A stretch of 52,079 nucleotides of DNA from Bacillus sp. ISL-7 (lineage in GTDB: Bacteria > Bacillota > Bacilli > Bacillales_B > DSM-18226): positions 1-52,079 of the forward strand of contig NZ_JAGGQW010000051.1 of assembly GCF_018613065.1 (NCBI RefSeq), in the 5' to 3' direction. Under the pieces are notes generated by a model. It was given only the letters and a program-made list of their open reading frames with translations. It did no database searches and was not told the DNA's origin. A program made the translations under genes and the position numbers. Shown one piece after another: positions 1 to 8,047 of this stretch (within the stretch, counting starts at the first letter, position 1; every line of letters begins with the position of its first letter).

Positions 1-34
1 CTGGCGAACAGTGCACTGTTCGCCAGTTTTATTT
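1..34 (+). terminator. Intrinsic terminator of an upstream gene outside the window
   Basis: A perfect 26-base palindrome (arms CTGGCGAACAGTG and CACTGTTCGCCAG) is followed by TTTTATTTT. It would end a plus-strand gene lying before base 1. It may also serve the minus-strand EamA gene ending at 69, but the flank needed to judge that is outside the window. Confidence 0.7.
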
Positions 35-68
35 TGAATTTGTTAGGTGGGGATTCCCACTCGGCATC

Positions 69-980
69 TTATGTCAAAGATTCACTTTCTAAAGAGACTG
101 ATTCCACTTTAGTTGTGGGCAGTTTAACATTGCCCGCCACAATTCCGCCTAAAATAAGGGCCACTCCGAGCCATTGTGACAAACTTACGTTTTCGGCTAA
201 GACGAGCGATGACAAGATAACTGCAACCGGAAGTTCTGAGGCTGTTAATATCGTTCCAAGTCCTGGGCCGATATGCTTCATTCCAATAGAAAATAAGAGC
301 GGTGGCAATGCTACGCCAAATAGTCCAAGGATCAATCCATAAGGTGCTACTCCCATTAAAACTGGTAAGTGGAATAAATCCGTTGGCGTGAAAAATAAAA
401 AAACAGTGATCAATCCGCCAGTGGAAAGTAGAGCACTTTTCTGCACGGGTGGTGTATCTTTTTCCACGGAGCCGCTAAGAAAGATGAGAGCGGTATACGT
501 TAAAGCGGAAAGCAGACCCCAAACTATCCCCTGCCATGATATTTGAACGCCGCCTTCTGTAATAATGCCGGCTGCTAAAATGGAGCCAATGATTAAAATA
601 CCAATCGAAACCAATTTCCCGATGCTTGGTGTTTTTTTATAAACCATCCACTCAATTAAAGAGCCAATCCATACAAATTGAAATAAAAAGATGATCGCAA
701 GTGAAGCATCCAGGGTTTGCAGTGACTGATAATAAAATACACCTGTTAAACCAACTGGAATTCCTGATAAAAGTAATTTACCTATTTGAGGTAGAGAAAG
801 TTTTTTCTTTTTCGAAAAAAGAGCGACCCCCCAGATTAGCAAGGTCCCAAGTAAGTATTGACTTCCTGTTACCTGTGTCACGGTAAAACCTGCCGAGTAA
901 GCAAGCTTTACAAAGGTTGATAATACTCCGTAACAGCAGCCCCCTAAAAAAACAATTAGTGCATATTGCCAAGTTTTCAT
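69..980 (-). CDS. EamA/DMT-family transporter
   Basis: This is an integral membrane protein of about 303 residues with about ten hydrophobic segments arranged as two EamA repeats, the usual size for drug/metabolite exporters. The upstream ATG at 998 lies inside the ribosome binding site AAAGGAG, so the ATG at 980 (protein starting MKTWQYAL) is the better start. The substrate cannot be told from sequence; family members export amino acids, purines or toxic metabolites. A second, only distantly similar EamA gene follows upstream on the same strand. Expression probably depends on the leader terminator immediately before the ribosome binding site. Confidence 0.88.
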   Translation of the reverse strand: MKTWQYALIVFLGGCCYGVLSTFVKLAYSAGFTVTQVTGSQYLLGTLLIWGVALFSKKKKLSLPQIGKLLLSGIPVGLTGVFYYQSLQTLDASLAIIFLFQFVWIGSLIEWMVYKKTPSIGKLVSIGILIIGSILAAGIITEGGVQISWQGIVWGLLSALTYTALIFLSGSVEKDTPPVQKSALLSTGGLITVFLFFTPTDLFHLPVLMGVAPYGLILGLFGVALPPLLFSIGMKHIGPGLGTILTASELPVAVILSSLVLAENVSLSQWLGVALILGGIVAGNVKLPTTKVESVSLESESLT

Positions 981-1003
981 TTTTCCTACTCCTTTCATTC
1001 CAT

Positions 1004-1042
1004 AAAAAAAGCCACACAGCTCTCATATGAAAGCTGTGTGGC
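1004..1042 (-). terminator. Leader terminator (attenuator) before the EamA gene
   Basis: On the minus strand a hairpin with arms GCCACACAGCT and AGCTGTGTGGC is followed by seven T residues and then, within about 10 bases, the ribosome binding site of the EamA gene. It lies between the promoter (1109-1137) and the start codon, so it can abort the transcript. The leader also holds a 14-bp palindrome (1048-1061) and a TGTGG stretch that could pair with CCACA in the hairpin as an antiterminator. Confidence 0.65.
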
Positions 1043-1108
1043 GAAAATAGAGATATCTCTAGAAAAGTCCACAAACAAATAAATTTTGTTATTTAATTTG
1101 ACTTTGTT

Positions 1109-1137
1109 ACTTTAAAACAATTGAAAAAGAATGTCAA
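1109..1137 (-). promoter_or_regulatory. SigA-type promoter for the EamA gene at 69-980
   Basis: Reading the minus strand, -35 TTGACA (1132-1137) is a perfect match. A 17-base spacer leads to TAAAGT (1109-1114), a 4/6 match for -10. The predicted start near 1102 gives a leader of about 120 bases that contains the terminator at 1004-1042. Confidence 0.6.
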
Positions 1138-1153
1138 TGAAATTATTCCTCGA

Positions 1154-1218
1154 AATAGAGCGGTCCTTATTGAACCGCTCTATTTTGTTATTTCTTATTG
1201 AAGTGGAAATAACAAAAA
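1154..1218. repeat. Two adjacent inverted repeats downstream of the second EamA gene
   Basis: Arms 1154-1164 and 1174-1184 form an 11-bp stem with a 9-base loop. Arms 1184-1195 and 1207-1218 form a 12-bp A/T-rich stem. They lie just past the stop of the minus-strand EamA gene (1244) and probably end its transcript, although neither has a strong U tract on that strand. Confidence 0.5.
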
Positions 1219-1243
1219 AAAACCAGGTGGGATCAGACCTCCA

Positions 1244-2146
1244 TTACAGTGTAGTTGTGGGAGTTTGCCCTTTTTTCGCAACGTTTAATTCGAGTTTTTC
1301 ACTTAAGAAAGTGGAGCCCAGAACCAGGCCGCCGCCAATCATTTGAATCCATGTCATGCCCTCGCTTAAGAAAATTGAGGCAATGATCACAGCTGAAATC
1401 GGATCAATGTAGCTAAGAACAGCAATTGTTTGCCCCTTGAGTTCTTGGAGAGAAGTAAAGTATAAAAAATAAGCAAAACCCGTATGCACAATACCAAGGA
1501 TCAAGATAAAAATAATCGAAGTTGGGTTTAAACGACCCAAGTCTAAATTGCCCTGCCACAGTACATAGGGAAACAGAACCAAGGCGCCTGCCATTAATTG
1601 CACTAACGTGATTTCGAAACCAGATAAATTTTTGATGAACTTGTTCATTAAGACTACACTTGCATAAAATGCGGCCGCTAAAAGGCCATAGCAAATACCG
1701 AGGGTGTTGTTCTGCGAACCGCTTGTACCGCCAGCTCCAGGATTAACGATTAAAAATAGACCAATCATTGCCATTGCGATGCAAATAACCTTCACACTTG
1801 TTAGTTTTTCTTTAAGTAACCATGGTGCTAGGATCATCACAAATATCGGTGCAAAGTAATAGCTAATGGTGGCATTAGATATCGTCGTATACCGATAAGC
1901 CTCAAATAAAAAAATCCAATTAAGTCCAATCGCAGCCCCTGATAATAGAAGAAGAAGCGCATTTTCTTTTAACACTTGATAAGATGGCTTATGTTTGACA
2001 AGGAAACTAGCAAGAAGAAGGAATAGACTTCCGATGACCCCTCTCAAAAACGCTATTTCACTTGAAGACAGCTCAATCTTTTTTACAAAAACCCCAATGC
2101 TTCCAAAAATGAGCATCGTTAGGATGAGTCTCATTTTCCCTTTCAT
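1244..2146 (-). CDS. EamA/DMT-family transporter
   Basis: This is a 300-residue membrane protein with ten predicted helices in two EamA repeats and a short charged C-terminus. The start at 2146 is preceded six bases upstream by a GGGGGG Shine-Dalgarno sequence. It lies upstream of the other EamA gene on the same strand, but that gene has its own promoter and leader, so the two are probably separate transcripts. The substrate is unknown. Confidence 0.88.
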   Translation of the reverse strand: MKGKMRLILTMLIFGSIGVFVKKIELSSSEIAFLRGVIGSLFLLLASFLVKHKPSYQVLKENALLLLLSGAAIGLNWIFLFEAYRYTTISNATISYYFAPIFVMILAPWLLKEKLTSVKVICIAMAMIGLFLIVNPGAGGTSGSQNNTLGICYGLLAAAFYASVVLMNKFIKNLSGFEITLVQLMAGALVLFPYVLWQGNLDLGRLNPTSIIFILILGIVHTGFAYFLYFTSLQELKGQTIAVLSYIDPISAVIIASIFLSEGMTWIQMIGGGLVLGSTFLSEKLELNVAKKGQTPTTTL

Positions 2147-2260
2147 GTTGATCCCCCCTAGTTCTTTATCTAAATACCAAATGACTGATCCAACTGCTGT
2201 TGCAGCAAGGGCACCTTAAAATCATACCTTACTTTGTTATAAACTTGAATAACGTAAATT

Positions 2261-2290
2261 GTATGAAATGGATGATTTCGATTCATATTA
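2261..2290 (+). promoter_or_regulatory. Possible SigG-type (forespore) promoter before the VanW gene
   Basis: GTATGA (2261-2266) and CATATTA (2284-2290) are 17 bases apart. CATATTA differs at one position from the SigG -10 consensus CATAMTA, and the upstream element resembles the SigG -35. No good SigA promoter was seen here. This is a weak call by eye. Confidence 0.3.
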
Positions 2291-2312
2291 AATGAAAGGA
2301 GGCATCCTGGAA

Positions 2313-3215
2313 ATGAATTTTACTTGGTTATTTGGGCTATTATTTTTATCTCAACAAGTGAATATGCCAGACAGTTTATTAATCACTAACAACGGGCACC
2401 CTTTATCGGTTGTTAATTGTACTGATTTATCGATGAACTTACCTGGATTACCTATTATTAATACAGAAAAGTTAAAAAAATGTATGGATCAAATTGACAA
2501 ACATATTTATAAAATGCCTAAAAATGCAATGAAAGATGAGTCCGGAAAAATTATACCCGAACATGTTGGGTATCGCTTATTTCGTCAGAGGTTCACAGAA
2601 AAAGTTTTTTCTTATTATTTTAACAATGGTTCATCTAAAATAGAGGTCCCCTTACTTACCATTTATCCTAGAGTTGACAGTGAATTACTTGGAAATATTC
2701 AAAATGAAAAAATCGGAAAATATGTGACATCCTTCAACACGTCTAACAAAGGACGAACCAATAACATTTATCTTGCAACCGAGGCTATTAATAATTTTGT
2801 TCTTTTCCCAGGTGAAATATTTTCCTTTAATAAAGTTGTTGGAAAAAGAACAGCAGGAAAAGGATACTTGCCTGCACCAGTGATCCTAAGAGGAGAATTA
2901 GCAAAAGATATTGGCGGTGGAATCTGTCAGGTATCATCTACCCTATTTAATGCAGTAGATAATGCCGGATTAGAAATTACTCAGCGTTCCTCACACAGCA
3001 GAAAGGTAACATACATTCCACCTGGGCGGGATGCCACCGTTAGTTGGAATGGACCAGATTTTGTTTTTAAAAATAAATACAATCAACCAATTCTAATACA
3101 ATCAAAAACGGTAGGAAACAAGTTAACCATCGAGATATATTCTTCAGATGTCATTAACTATACTCCTAAAAAAGTGCCACACCTTCCTTATGATCAAAAT
3201 CACCTACCCAAGTAA
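2313..3215 (+). CDS. VanW family protein
   Basis: This is about a 300-residue protein with an N-terminal hydrophobic segment (first about 16 residues) suggesting secretion or membrane anchoring. The C-terminal half carries a VanW-type domain, recognisable from PGEIFSFNKVVGKRTAGKGY and DIGGGICQVSSTLFNA, the same family as B. subtilis YoaR. VanW proteins occur in vancomycin-resistance clusters and in spore-formers, but their biochemical role is not established. An AAAGGAGG at 2295-2302 favours the ATG at 2313 over the one at 2292, which overlaps that site. The gene is monocistronic, ending at a strong terminator. It is not part of a van resistance cluster, because no vanH/A/X-like genes are near. 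Confidence 0.85.
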   Translation: MNFTWLFGLLFLSQQVNMPDSLLITNNGHPLSVVNCTDLSMNLPGLPIINTEKLKKCMDQIDKHIYKMPKNAMKDESGKIIPEHVGYRLFRQRFTEKVFSYYFNNGSSKIEVPLLTIYPRVDSELLGNIQNEKIGKYVTSFNTSNKGRTNNIYLATEAINNFVLFPGEIFSFNKVVGKRTAGKGYLPAPVILRGELAKDIGGGICQVSSTLFNAVDNAGLEITQRSSHSRKVTYIPPGRDATVSWNGPDFVFKNKYNQPILIQSKTVGNKLTIEIYSSDVINYTPKKVPHLPYDQNHLPK

Positions 3216-3249
3216 GGTTACGGGGTAATAAAATAGAATTAAACGAAAG

Positions 3250-3290
3250 CTGCCTGTCTCTTGATCTTGAGTGATAGGCAGTTATTTTTT
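3250..3290 (+). terminator. Intrinsic terminator after the VanW gene
   Basis: Arms CTGCCTGTC and GATAGGCAG (one G:U pair) are followed by TTATTTTTT. Confidence 0.75.
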
Positions 3291-3355
3291 GCGACAGGGT
3301 GGGTGAATACTATAGGGTAAAATTCCTTTCAGCTTAAAAAGGAGACGTAAAGATT

Positions 3356-3862
3356 ATGAAGTGTAATAGTGGAGCCATTTTGACAGTAGCTATCTTGTCT
3401 ATCATGAGTGGATGTCAGGAAAGTAGTTATGAGAACAATCACACTATAGATAAAGGAAAGATGGTGGAAGAAACGATGACCCCTTCAGTTCATGTAGATC
3501 CTGCCATTGACCTCTCAAGAAAACAAACCACCTCGATTATCATTGAATTTAAAACAAAACCAGCGAAAGTAGCTGTTATTGAAGCGGAAGCAAAGGGGAT
3601 TCCATTAACAATAGAGGAAGCGAAGGAGCAGGTGGAAGAAAGCCATCTTACTTTTCAAAAGGAACTTCACGAGTTATTAGATAAGAACCAAGTACCTTAT
3701 ACCGTAAGGCACAAATATAAAACTGCCTTTAACGGTGTCTCTATGGAATTACCCGCAAATGAAATCAAAAGGTTGGCAGAATTCTCATCGGTCATTTCAA
3801 AAATATCTCTAAATCGAAAAATCAAACTAGACCCTCCTATTTTACCTTCTGAACAACTGTGA
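3356..3862 (+). CDS. Orphan lipoprotein with inhibitor I9 (subtilisin propeptide-like) domain
   Basis: The 168-residue product has a lipoprotein signal with lipobox MSGC (Cys20). It continues with a polar linker and then a domain at about residues 55-160 resembling the I9 propeptide of subtilisin-type proteases such as Vpr: SIIIEFKTKP, a helix with EESHLTFQKELHELL, then YKTAFNGVSMELPANEIKRLAE. No peptidase domain follows. Stand-alone I9 proteins can act as protease inhibitors or intramolecular-type chaperones in trans; the target here is unknown. The gene lies 80 bases before a germinant receptor operon on the same strand, so expression during sporulation is possible. GGAG lies 11 bases before the ATG. 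Confidence 0.75.
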   Translation: MKCNSGAILTVAILSIMSGCQESSYENNHTIDKGKMVEETMTPSVHVDPAIDLSRKQTTSIIIEFKTKPAKVAVIEAEAKGIPLTIEEAKEQVEESHLTFQKELHELLDKNQVPYTVRHKYKTAFNGVSMELPANEIKRLAEFSSVISKISLNRKIKLDPPILPSEQL

Positions 3863-3942
3863 AAATAAAGTAAGGTTGTTCTTATCCTTCGTACATAAAC
3901 ACCCCTAAAACTGGAAAACTAAATAAAAATTGGGGGTGGTTC

Positions 3943-5487
3943 ATGTTGAAGAAAAGGATCTTAAAGCCGCTTTTTAAGAAGCTAAATACGGAACCACAAT
4001 TTCAGGAAAAGTCCAATGCACAGGAGATTGATTTAAAAAAACAAGATATTAGCAGTAATTATGATCAAAATTTAGCGACATTTAAGTCCATTTTCAGTGT
4101 TCCTAAAAATACGGATGTCAAGGTACGGGAGTTTACCATTCGTGCCCTAAATCGCCGTGCCTTTATCATTTTCATAAGTACAATGGTCGACTTAGAGCAT
4201 ATTAAAGAAAGCATATTGGAAAAATTATTGGGAAACGAGCAACCTTCAGTAAAGATTCCAGATATTATTTCATACCCAATGGCAAAGGCGTCCACCAATA
4301 TAGAAGAAATTACTGAATTCATTTGTGGTGGAATCACAGCACTCTTTGTGGAAGGTGATTCTCAATGCTATTTATTTGAAACCACGAAAACTCGAGGCCG
4401 TTCCATTGAAAAATCAGATAATGAAGTGATTGTAAAAGGAGCAAAAGAAGCTTTTAACGAAAAGGTAGTTGACAATATTGCCTTAATCCGTAAAAAGATT
4501 AAAAATGAAAATCTTATCGTGGAAACTAAGATAATTACAAAGCGATCAAGAAACGATGTGTTTCTTGTCTATCAAAAGGACCTGGCAAATGATGAACTAC
4601 TTCAAACCATAAAAGATAAGTTATCTTCGCTCGAAACCGATAGTATTCTCGATTTAAGTATTTTAGAGCAATACCTAGAGGAACGACCGAGGTCCTTATT
4701 TCCAACGATATTATATACGGAACGACCTGACCGGGCAGCTTCATTCATTGAAGAAGGTCACGTTATTTTGTTAATGTCAAATTCACCAAGCTGTCTTGTA
4801 CTGCCTTGTACCTTTTGGGCATTGTTCCATTCACCGGAAGATCATTACCTACGTACACCATATGGTAACTTTATCAGGATTTTGCGATTTCAAGCTTTAT
4901 TTGTCGCCGTTTTTGCCTCTCCTATTTATATTGCGATTACAAATTATCATGTAGGGATGATCCCGCCTGATTTATTAATGGCCATTGCTGGAACTAGGGA
5001 ACGAGTCCCTTTTCCATCTGTTATTGAAATTTTAATGATGGAAATTGCTTTTGAACTTATTCGAGAAGCCGGATTACGTGTGCCATCCCCAATTGGCCCA
5101 ACGATTGGGATTGTCGGTGCATTAATTTTAGGCCAAGCCGCTGTTCAAGCCAATATTATTAGTCCAATTGTTATCATAGTTATTGCCTTGAGTGGCTTAA
5201 GCTCTTTTATTATCAGTGATGTGAGCATGAATTTTGCTATCCGGATCACTCGCTTTTTGTTTATCTTTGCAGCTGGCTTTCTCGGTATTTATGGAGCCAC
5301 TTCTTTATTTATCCTTGGCCTCTTTTATTTAGTTTCATTAAAATCATTTGGCACTCCTTACTTTGCACCCATGACGCCACATTCCTCCTCGTCAAAGGAC
5401 TTACTTATCCGTCATGTTCCCTTTAAAGAAAGGTTTCGCCCAGGGTATGTAAAACCAAAGGATATGGTCAAACAAAGAAAGGGATAA
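3943..5487 (+). CDS. Spore germination protein, GerA-type A subunit
   Basis: The 514-residue protein matches GerAA/GerBA/GerKA subunits of nutrient germinant receptors in the spore inner membrane. It has a soluble N-terminal region of about 280 residues, then the family segment LYTERPDRAASFIEEGHVIL, then several membrane helices (about 290-460) with the conserved PFPSVIEILMMEIAFELIREAGLRVP region, and a basic tail. It is the first gene of an A-B-C-D operon, with 8 bases to the B gene. A strong GGGGGTGG precedes the ATG. The germinant recognised (amino acid, sugar or nucleoside) cannot be read from sequence. Confidence 0.93.
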   Translation: MLKKRILKPLFKKLNTEPQFQEKSNAQEIDLKKQDISSNYDQNLATFKSIFSVPKNTDVKVREFTIRALNRRAFIIFISTMVDLEHIKESILEKLLGNEQPSVKIPDIISYPMAKASTNIEEITEFICGGITALFVEGDSQCYLFETTKTRGRSIEKSDNEVIVKGAKEAFNEKVVDNIALIRKKIKNENLIVETKIITKRSRNDVFLVYQKDLANDELLQTIKDKLSSLETDSILDLSILEQYLEERPRSLFPTILYTERPDRAASFIEEGHVILLMSNSPSCLVLPCTFWALFHSPEDHYLRTPYGNFIRILRFQALFVAVFASPIYIAITNYHVGMIPPDLLMAIAGTRERVPFPSVIEILMMEIAFELIREAGLRVPSPIGPTIGIVGALILGQAAVQANIISPIVIIVIALSGLSSFIISDVSMNFAIRITRFLFIFAAGFLGIYGATSLFILGLFYLVSLKSFGTPYFAPMTPHSSSSKDLLIRHVPFKERFRPGYVKPKDMVKQRKG

Positions 5488-5495
5488 AAAATCTT

Positions 5496-6605
5496 ATGAA
5501 GCAGCAACCTGGAAAGCTTGGTATTCGTGAATATGTGTCCATCGCTATTTTAATGGTGGGTGCGAAAGCAAGTGAAGACACACCTGCTAAACTGTATAAT
5601 CAGGTCCAAAACGCAGCATGGATGATCCCAATCGTAGCAGCTGGAATCGCTTTTATCCTGCTCTTTTTATTAATAAAAACGATGTCATTGTTTCAAGACA
5701 AAAATCTATTTTCGGTTATTCAAAAATTACTTGGACGATATATTGGGTTTTTTGTTTGCCTTCTGATATTGGTCATCAACTCATTTTCGATTTCGTTCGA
5801 TTCAAGAACATATACAAATATCATTAAGACGTTTTATTTTCCAACAACACCAAATGTAATTATCTATGCCCTGTTAATGGCCGTTTGTACCTATGGGGCG
5901 AAAAAAGGAATTCGGCATATCGGTTCGGTTGCCTATCTTATCATTTTTTATGCAGTACTTTCCTTGTATCTTGCCTTATTTTTAAGTACTCAAGCAAGCA
6001 GTATTCAATCCCTTTTCCCAATTTGGGGTTCTGGAAAACTGGAAATTTTGAAGCAAGGCACACTTAATCTATCCCTTTTTTCTGAACTTCTTCTGTTTGC
6101 CATGATTACACCTTACATCAAATCAAGCAAAGAATTTCGCAAAGGAACATGGATTGCCTTAGTTTATGTCTGCTTCCAATTGATTGTTGCTATTATGGTT
6201 TACATCTGTTTGTTAGATACATCCTTACAAGGAATTGGTTATCCATTCCACACAGCCATTCGTTTTATTTCACTGGGAACTTTTATTCCGAATATCGAAA
6301 TCGTCTTTTTCGTCATATGGTTACTGGCGGCATTTATTCGTTTCACAGCATTTTTGTACATCAATGCCCTTATGTTTGGTCATCTATTTAAAATTAAAGA
6401 CTTTGAATTCCTGATTCCATCACTTGCGACGCTTTATTTATTGATTGGATCCATTCCGGAAACACCTATTGATGTCAGTCTAGGTATTAAACCGATTATT
6501 TCATATGCTTCTGGATCTGCGTTTATCACCATTCCAATCATTTTATGGTTGGTCGCATTGGTAAAAGGAGAATTTAAGCATGCAAAAAACAGCAACAGTA
6601 TGTAA
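5496..6605 (+). CDS. Spore germination protein, GerA-type B subunit
   Basis: The 369-residue polytopic protein has about ten hydrophobic helices and the GerAB/GerBB family start LGIREYVSIAILMVGAK. The family is related to amino acid/polyamine/organocation transporters and is thought to bind the germinant. It lies eight bases after the A subunit gene. Its last 26 bases overlap the start of the C subunit gene, consistent with translational coupling. Confidence 0.93.
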   Translation: MKQQPGKLGIREYVSIAILMVGAKASEDTPAKLYNQVQNAAWMIPIVAAGIAFILLFLLIKTMSLFQDKNLFSVIQKLLGRYIGFFVCLLILVINSFSISFDSRTYTNIIKTFYFPTTPNVIIYALLMAVCTYGAKKGIRHIGSVAYLIIFYAVLSLYLALFLSTQASSIQSLFPIWGSGKLEILKQGTLNLSLFSELLLFAMITPYIKSSKEFRKGTWIALVYVCFQLIVAIMVYICLLDTSLQGIGYPFHTAIRFISLGTFIPNIEIVFFVIWLLAAFIRFTAFLYINALMFGHLFKIKDFEFLIPSLATLYLLIGSIPETPIDVSLGIKPIISYASGSAFITIPIILWLVALVKGEFKHAKNSNSM

Positions 6606-7818
6606 ATTATTATTGCTTCTAGTCATTGTTAGCACATTAACAGGCTGTTGGGATCGTGAGGAACTTGAAGATAAAGCTTATGTGATCGGACTAGGATTAG
6701 ATCACTCCAAACAAGACGGAAAAATCAAAGTCACCATGTTACTTGCCAATCCCGAAGTAGGGACTATGCAAGGGGGCGGCGGTTCAACAGAAAAGCCGCG
6801 AGAAATTGTCTCGTTTGATGCCAATGATTTCATTGCGGCAAAAGCGACAGGCAATGCCATCATCTCCCGTAATATTAGTTATGAACTATTAAAGATTATT
6901 GTGGTTTCCGAGGAATTGGCAAAAGACAAAAATTTTATGACAATCTTTTACGACGTCGTAAAAGATAAAGAGATTCGCTTGAGTAGTTATTTTGCAGTAT
7001 CGAAAGAAAAGGCAAGTGAGTATTTTGTAAATAATCGTCCAAAAATGGAAACAAGGCCACATAAGTACTTTCAATTCATGGTCATTCACGGGATTGAAAA
7101 TGGTTTCATTTCAGATTCTACTCTATTCCGCTTTTTTACCACATTGGAAAGAGAGACTGACAACTTTTTGGCGATGTACACAACAGCTGAAAGGGCAAAG
7201 AATCCTAAAATAAAAAGCGAAGATGAATACATCGCAGGGCAATTGAATGCAACAGGCGAGCTTGATGATACACAATTTATTGGGTCCGCAGTCTTCAGGA
7301 ATGGAGTGATGATAGGGAAAATAAACGGTCAAGAAACACGCACGATTAATATTCTTGATGACACAACGAATATTAAAGATATATTGATGGATATACCAGA
7401 TCCTTTTTCAAATAATCATAAACAGTTCGCAGCAAGAGTCTTAAAAACAAAAAGTAATAAAGTAAAAATGAACGTGAAGGGCGTTAGGATAAAGATTGAT
7501 ATAATGATACCGTTAAAGATTGAAATTTTGTCAAACCCATCAATGACCAACTATACCGAGAAAAAAAACCAGCAAATAATCAAAAAACAAATAGCACATC
7601 ATTTCAAAAAAGTAAATGAAAGGTTATTAAAAAAAACCCAAACTAAATTAAAAGGTGCACCATTTCCCTTATCTATGTATGCTCGAAGATATTTTGGGAC
7701 CATTCAAGAATTTAAGAAATTCAATTGGCGAAAATCGTACCTAAATGCGGACATAAGGGTGCACCCGAGTATTGACATTATTGATTATGGTAAACAAGCA
7801 AAACAAACGAAAAGGTAG
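6580..7818 (+). CDS. Spore germination lipoprotein, Ger(x)C family (C subunit)
   Basis: The 412-residue lipoprotein has a signal peptide, lipobox LTGC (Cys23), and the typical CWDREELEDKAYVIGLGLD start of the mature Ger(x)C protein. It is expected on the outer face of the spore inner membrane, where it completes the receptor with the A and B subunits. AAGGAG at about 6567-6572 lies inside the B gene and serves the ATG at 6580. Length and domain order are normal, with no sign of damage. Confidence 0.93.
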   Translation: MQKTATVCKLLLLLVIVSTLTGCWDREELEDKAYVIGLGLDHSKQDGKIKVTMLLANPEVGTMQGGGGSTEKPREIVSFDANDFIAAKATGNAIISRNISYELLKIIVVSEELAKDKNFMTIFYDVVKDKEIRLSSYFAVSKEKASEYFVNNRPKMETRPHKYFQFMVIHGIENGFISDSTLFRFFTTLERETDNFLAMYTTAERAKNPKIKSEDEYIAGQLNATGELDDTQFIGSAVFRNGVMIGKINGQETRTINILDDTTNIKDILMDIPDPFSNNHKQFAARVLKTKSNKVKMNVKGVRIKIDIMIPLKIEILSNPSMTNYTEKKNQQIIKKQIAHHFKKVNERLLKKTQTKLKGAPFPLSMYARRYFGTIQEFKKFNWRKSYLNADIRVHPSIDIIDYGKQAKQTKR

Positions 7819-7826
7819 GAATGAGG

Positions 7827-7982
7827 ATGAGCTTAGTTATTTACGTTAGTCTTTTTAGTATTACTATATATACTATGGGATTTGCTGTTTCACTATGGAA
7901 GGGAAAACAAAAGATGAGTGGAGTGGCTGTTTTTTTCCTCGCCATTTGTATTATCATCCTGCCTTACTTCTCAATATTATAA
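7827..7982 (+). CDS. Small two-helix germinant receptor D-type subunit
   Basis: A 51-residue ORF begins nine bases after the C subunit stop (an in-frame ATG at 7821 is the alternative). It has two hydrophobic segments, LVIYVSLFSITIYTMGFAV and VAVFFLAICIIILPYFSIL, separated by a basic loop WKGKQKMSG. Small two-transmembrane D subunits linked to gerA-type operons are known in Bacillus (for example GerKD) and modulate receptor function. Position, strand, size and topology all fit. GTAGGA lies six bases before the ATG at 7827. Its stop codon is inside the first arm of the terminator. Confidence 0.75.
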   Translation: MSLVIYVSLFSITIYTMGFAVSLWKGKQKMSGVAVFFLAICIIILPYFSIL

Positions 7983-8015
7983 AATGCGGACAGTGTCAGG
8001 CACTGTCCGCATTTT
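7981..8015 (+). terminator. Intrinsic terminator of the germination operon
   Basis: A perfect 15-bp stem (arms AAAATGCGGACAGTG and CACTGTCCGCATTTT) with a five-base loop overlaps the TAA of the small D-type gene. The second arm supplies the U tract. Its symmetry may also let it end the minus-strand galM transcript. Confidence 0.85.
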
Positions 8016-8047
8016 AATTGGCGGTTGGGGCTGGCACCGCCGTGTTC

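Noticed and set aside
34..342. Plus-strand 102-codon ORF opposite the first EamA gene
   Set aside because: Antisense shadow; no ribosome binding site and composition mirrors the EamA frame.
2292..3215. Vancomycin-resistance determinant
   Set aside because: Only a VanW-family protein is present; no vanS/R/H/A/X genes, and VanW homologs are common in susceptible spore-formers.
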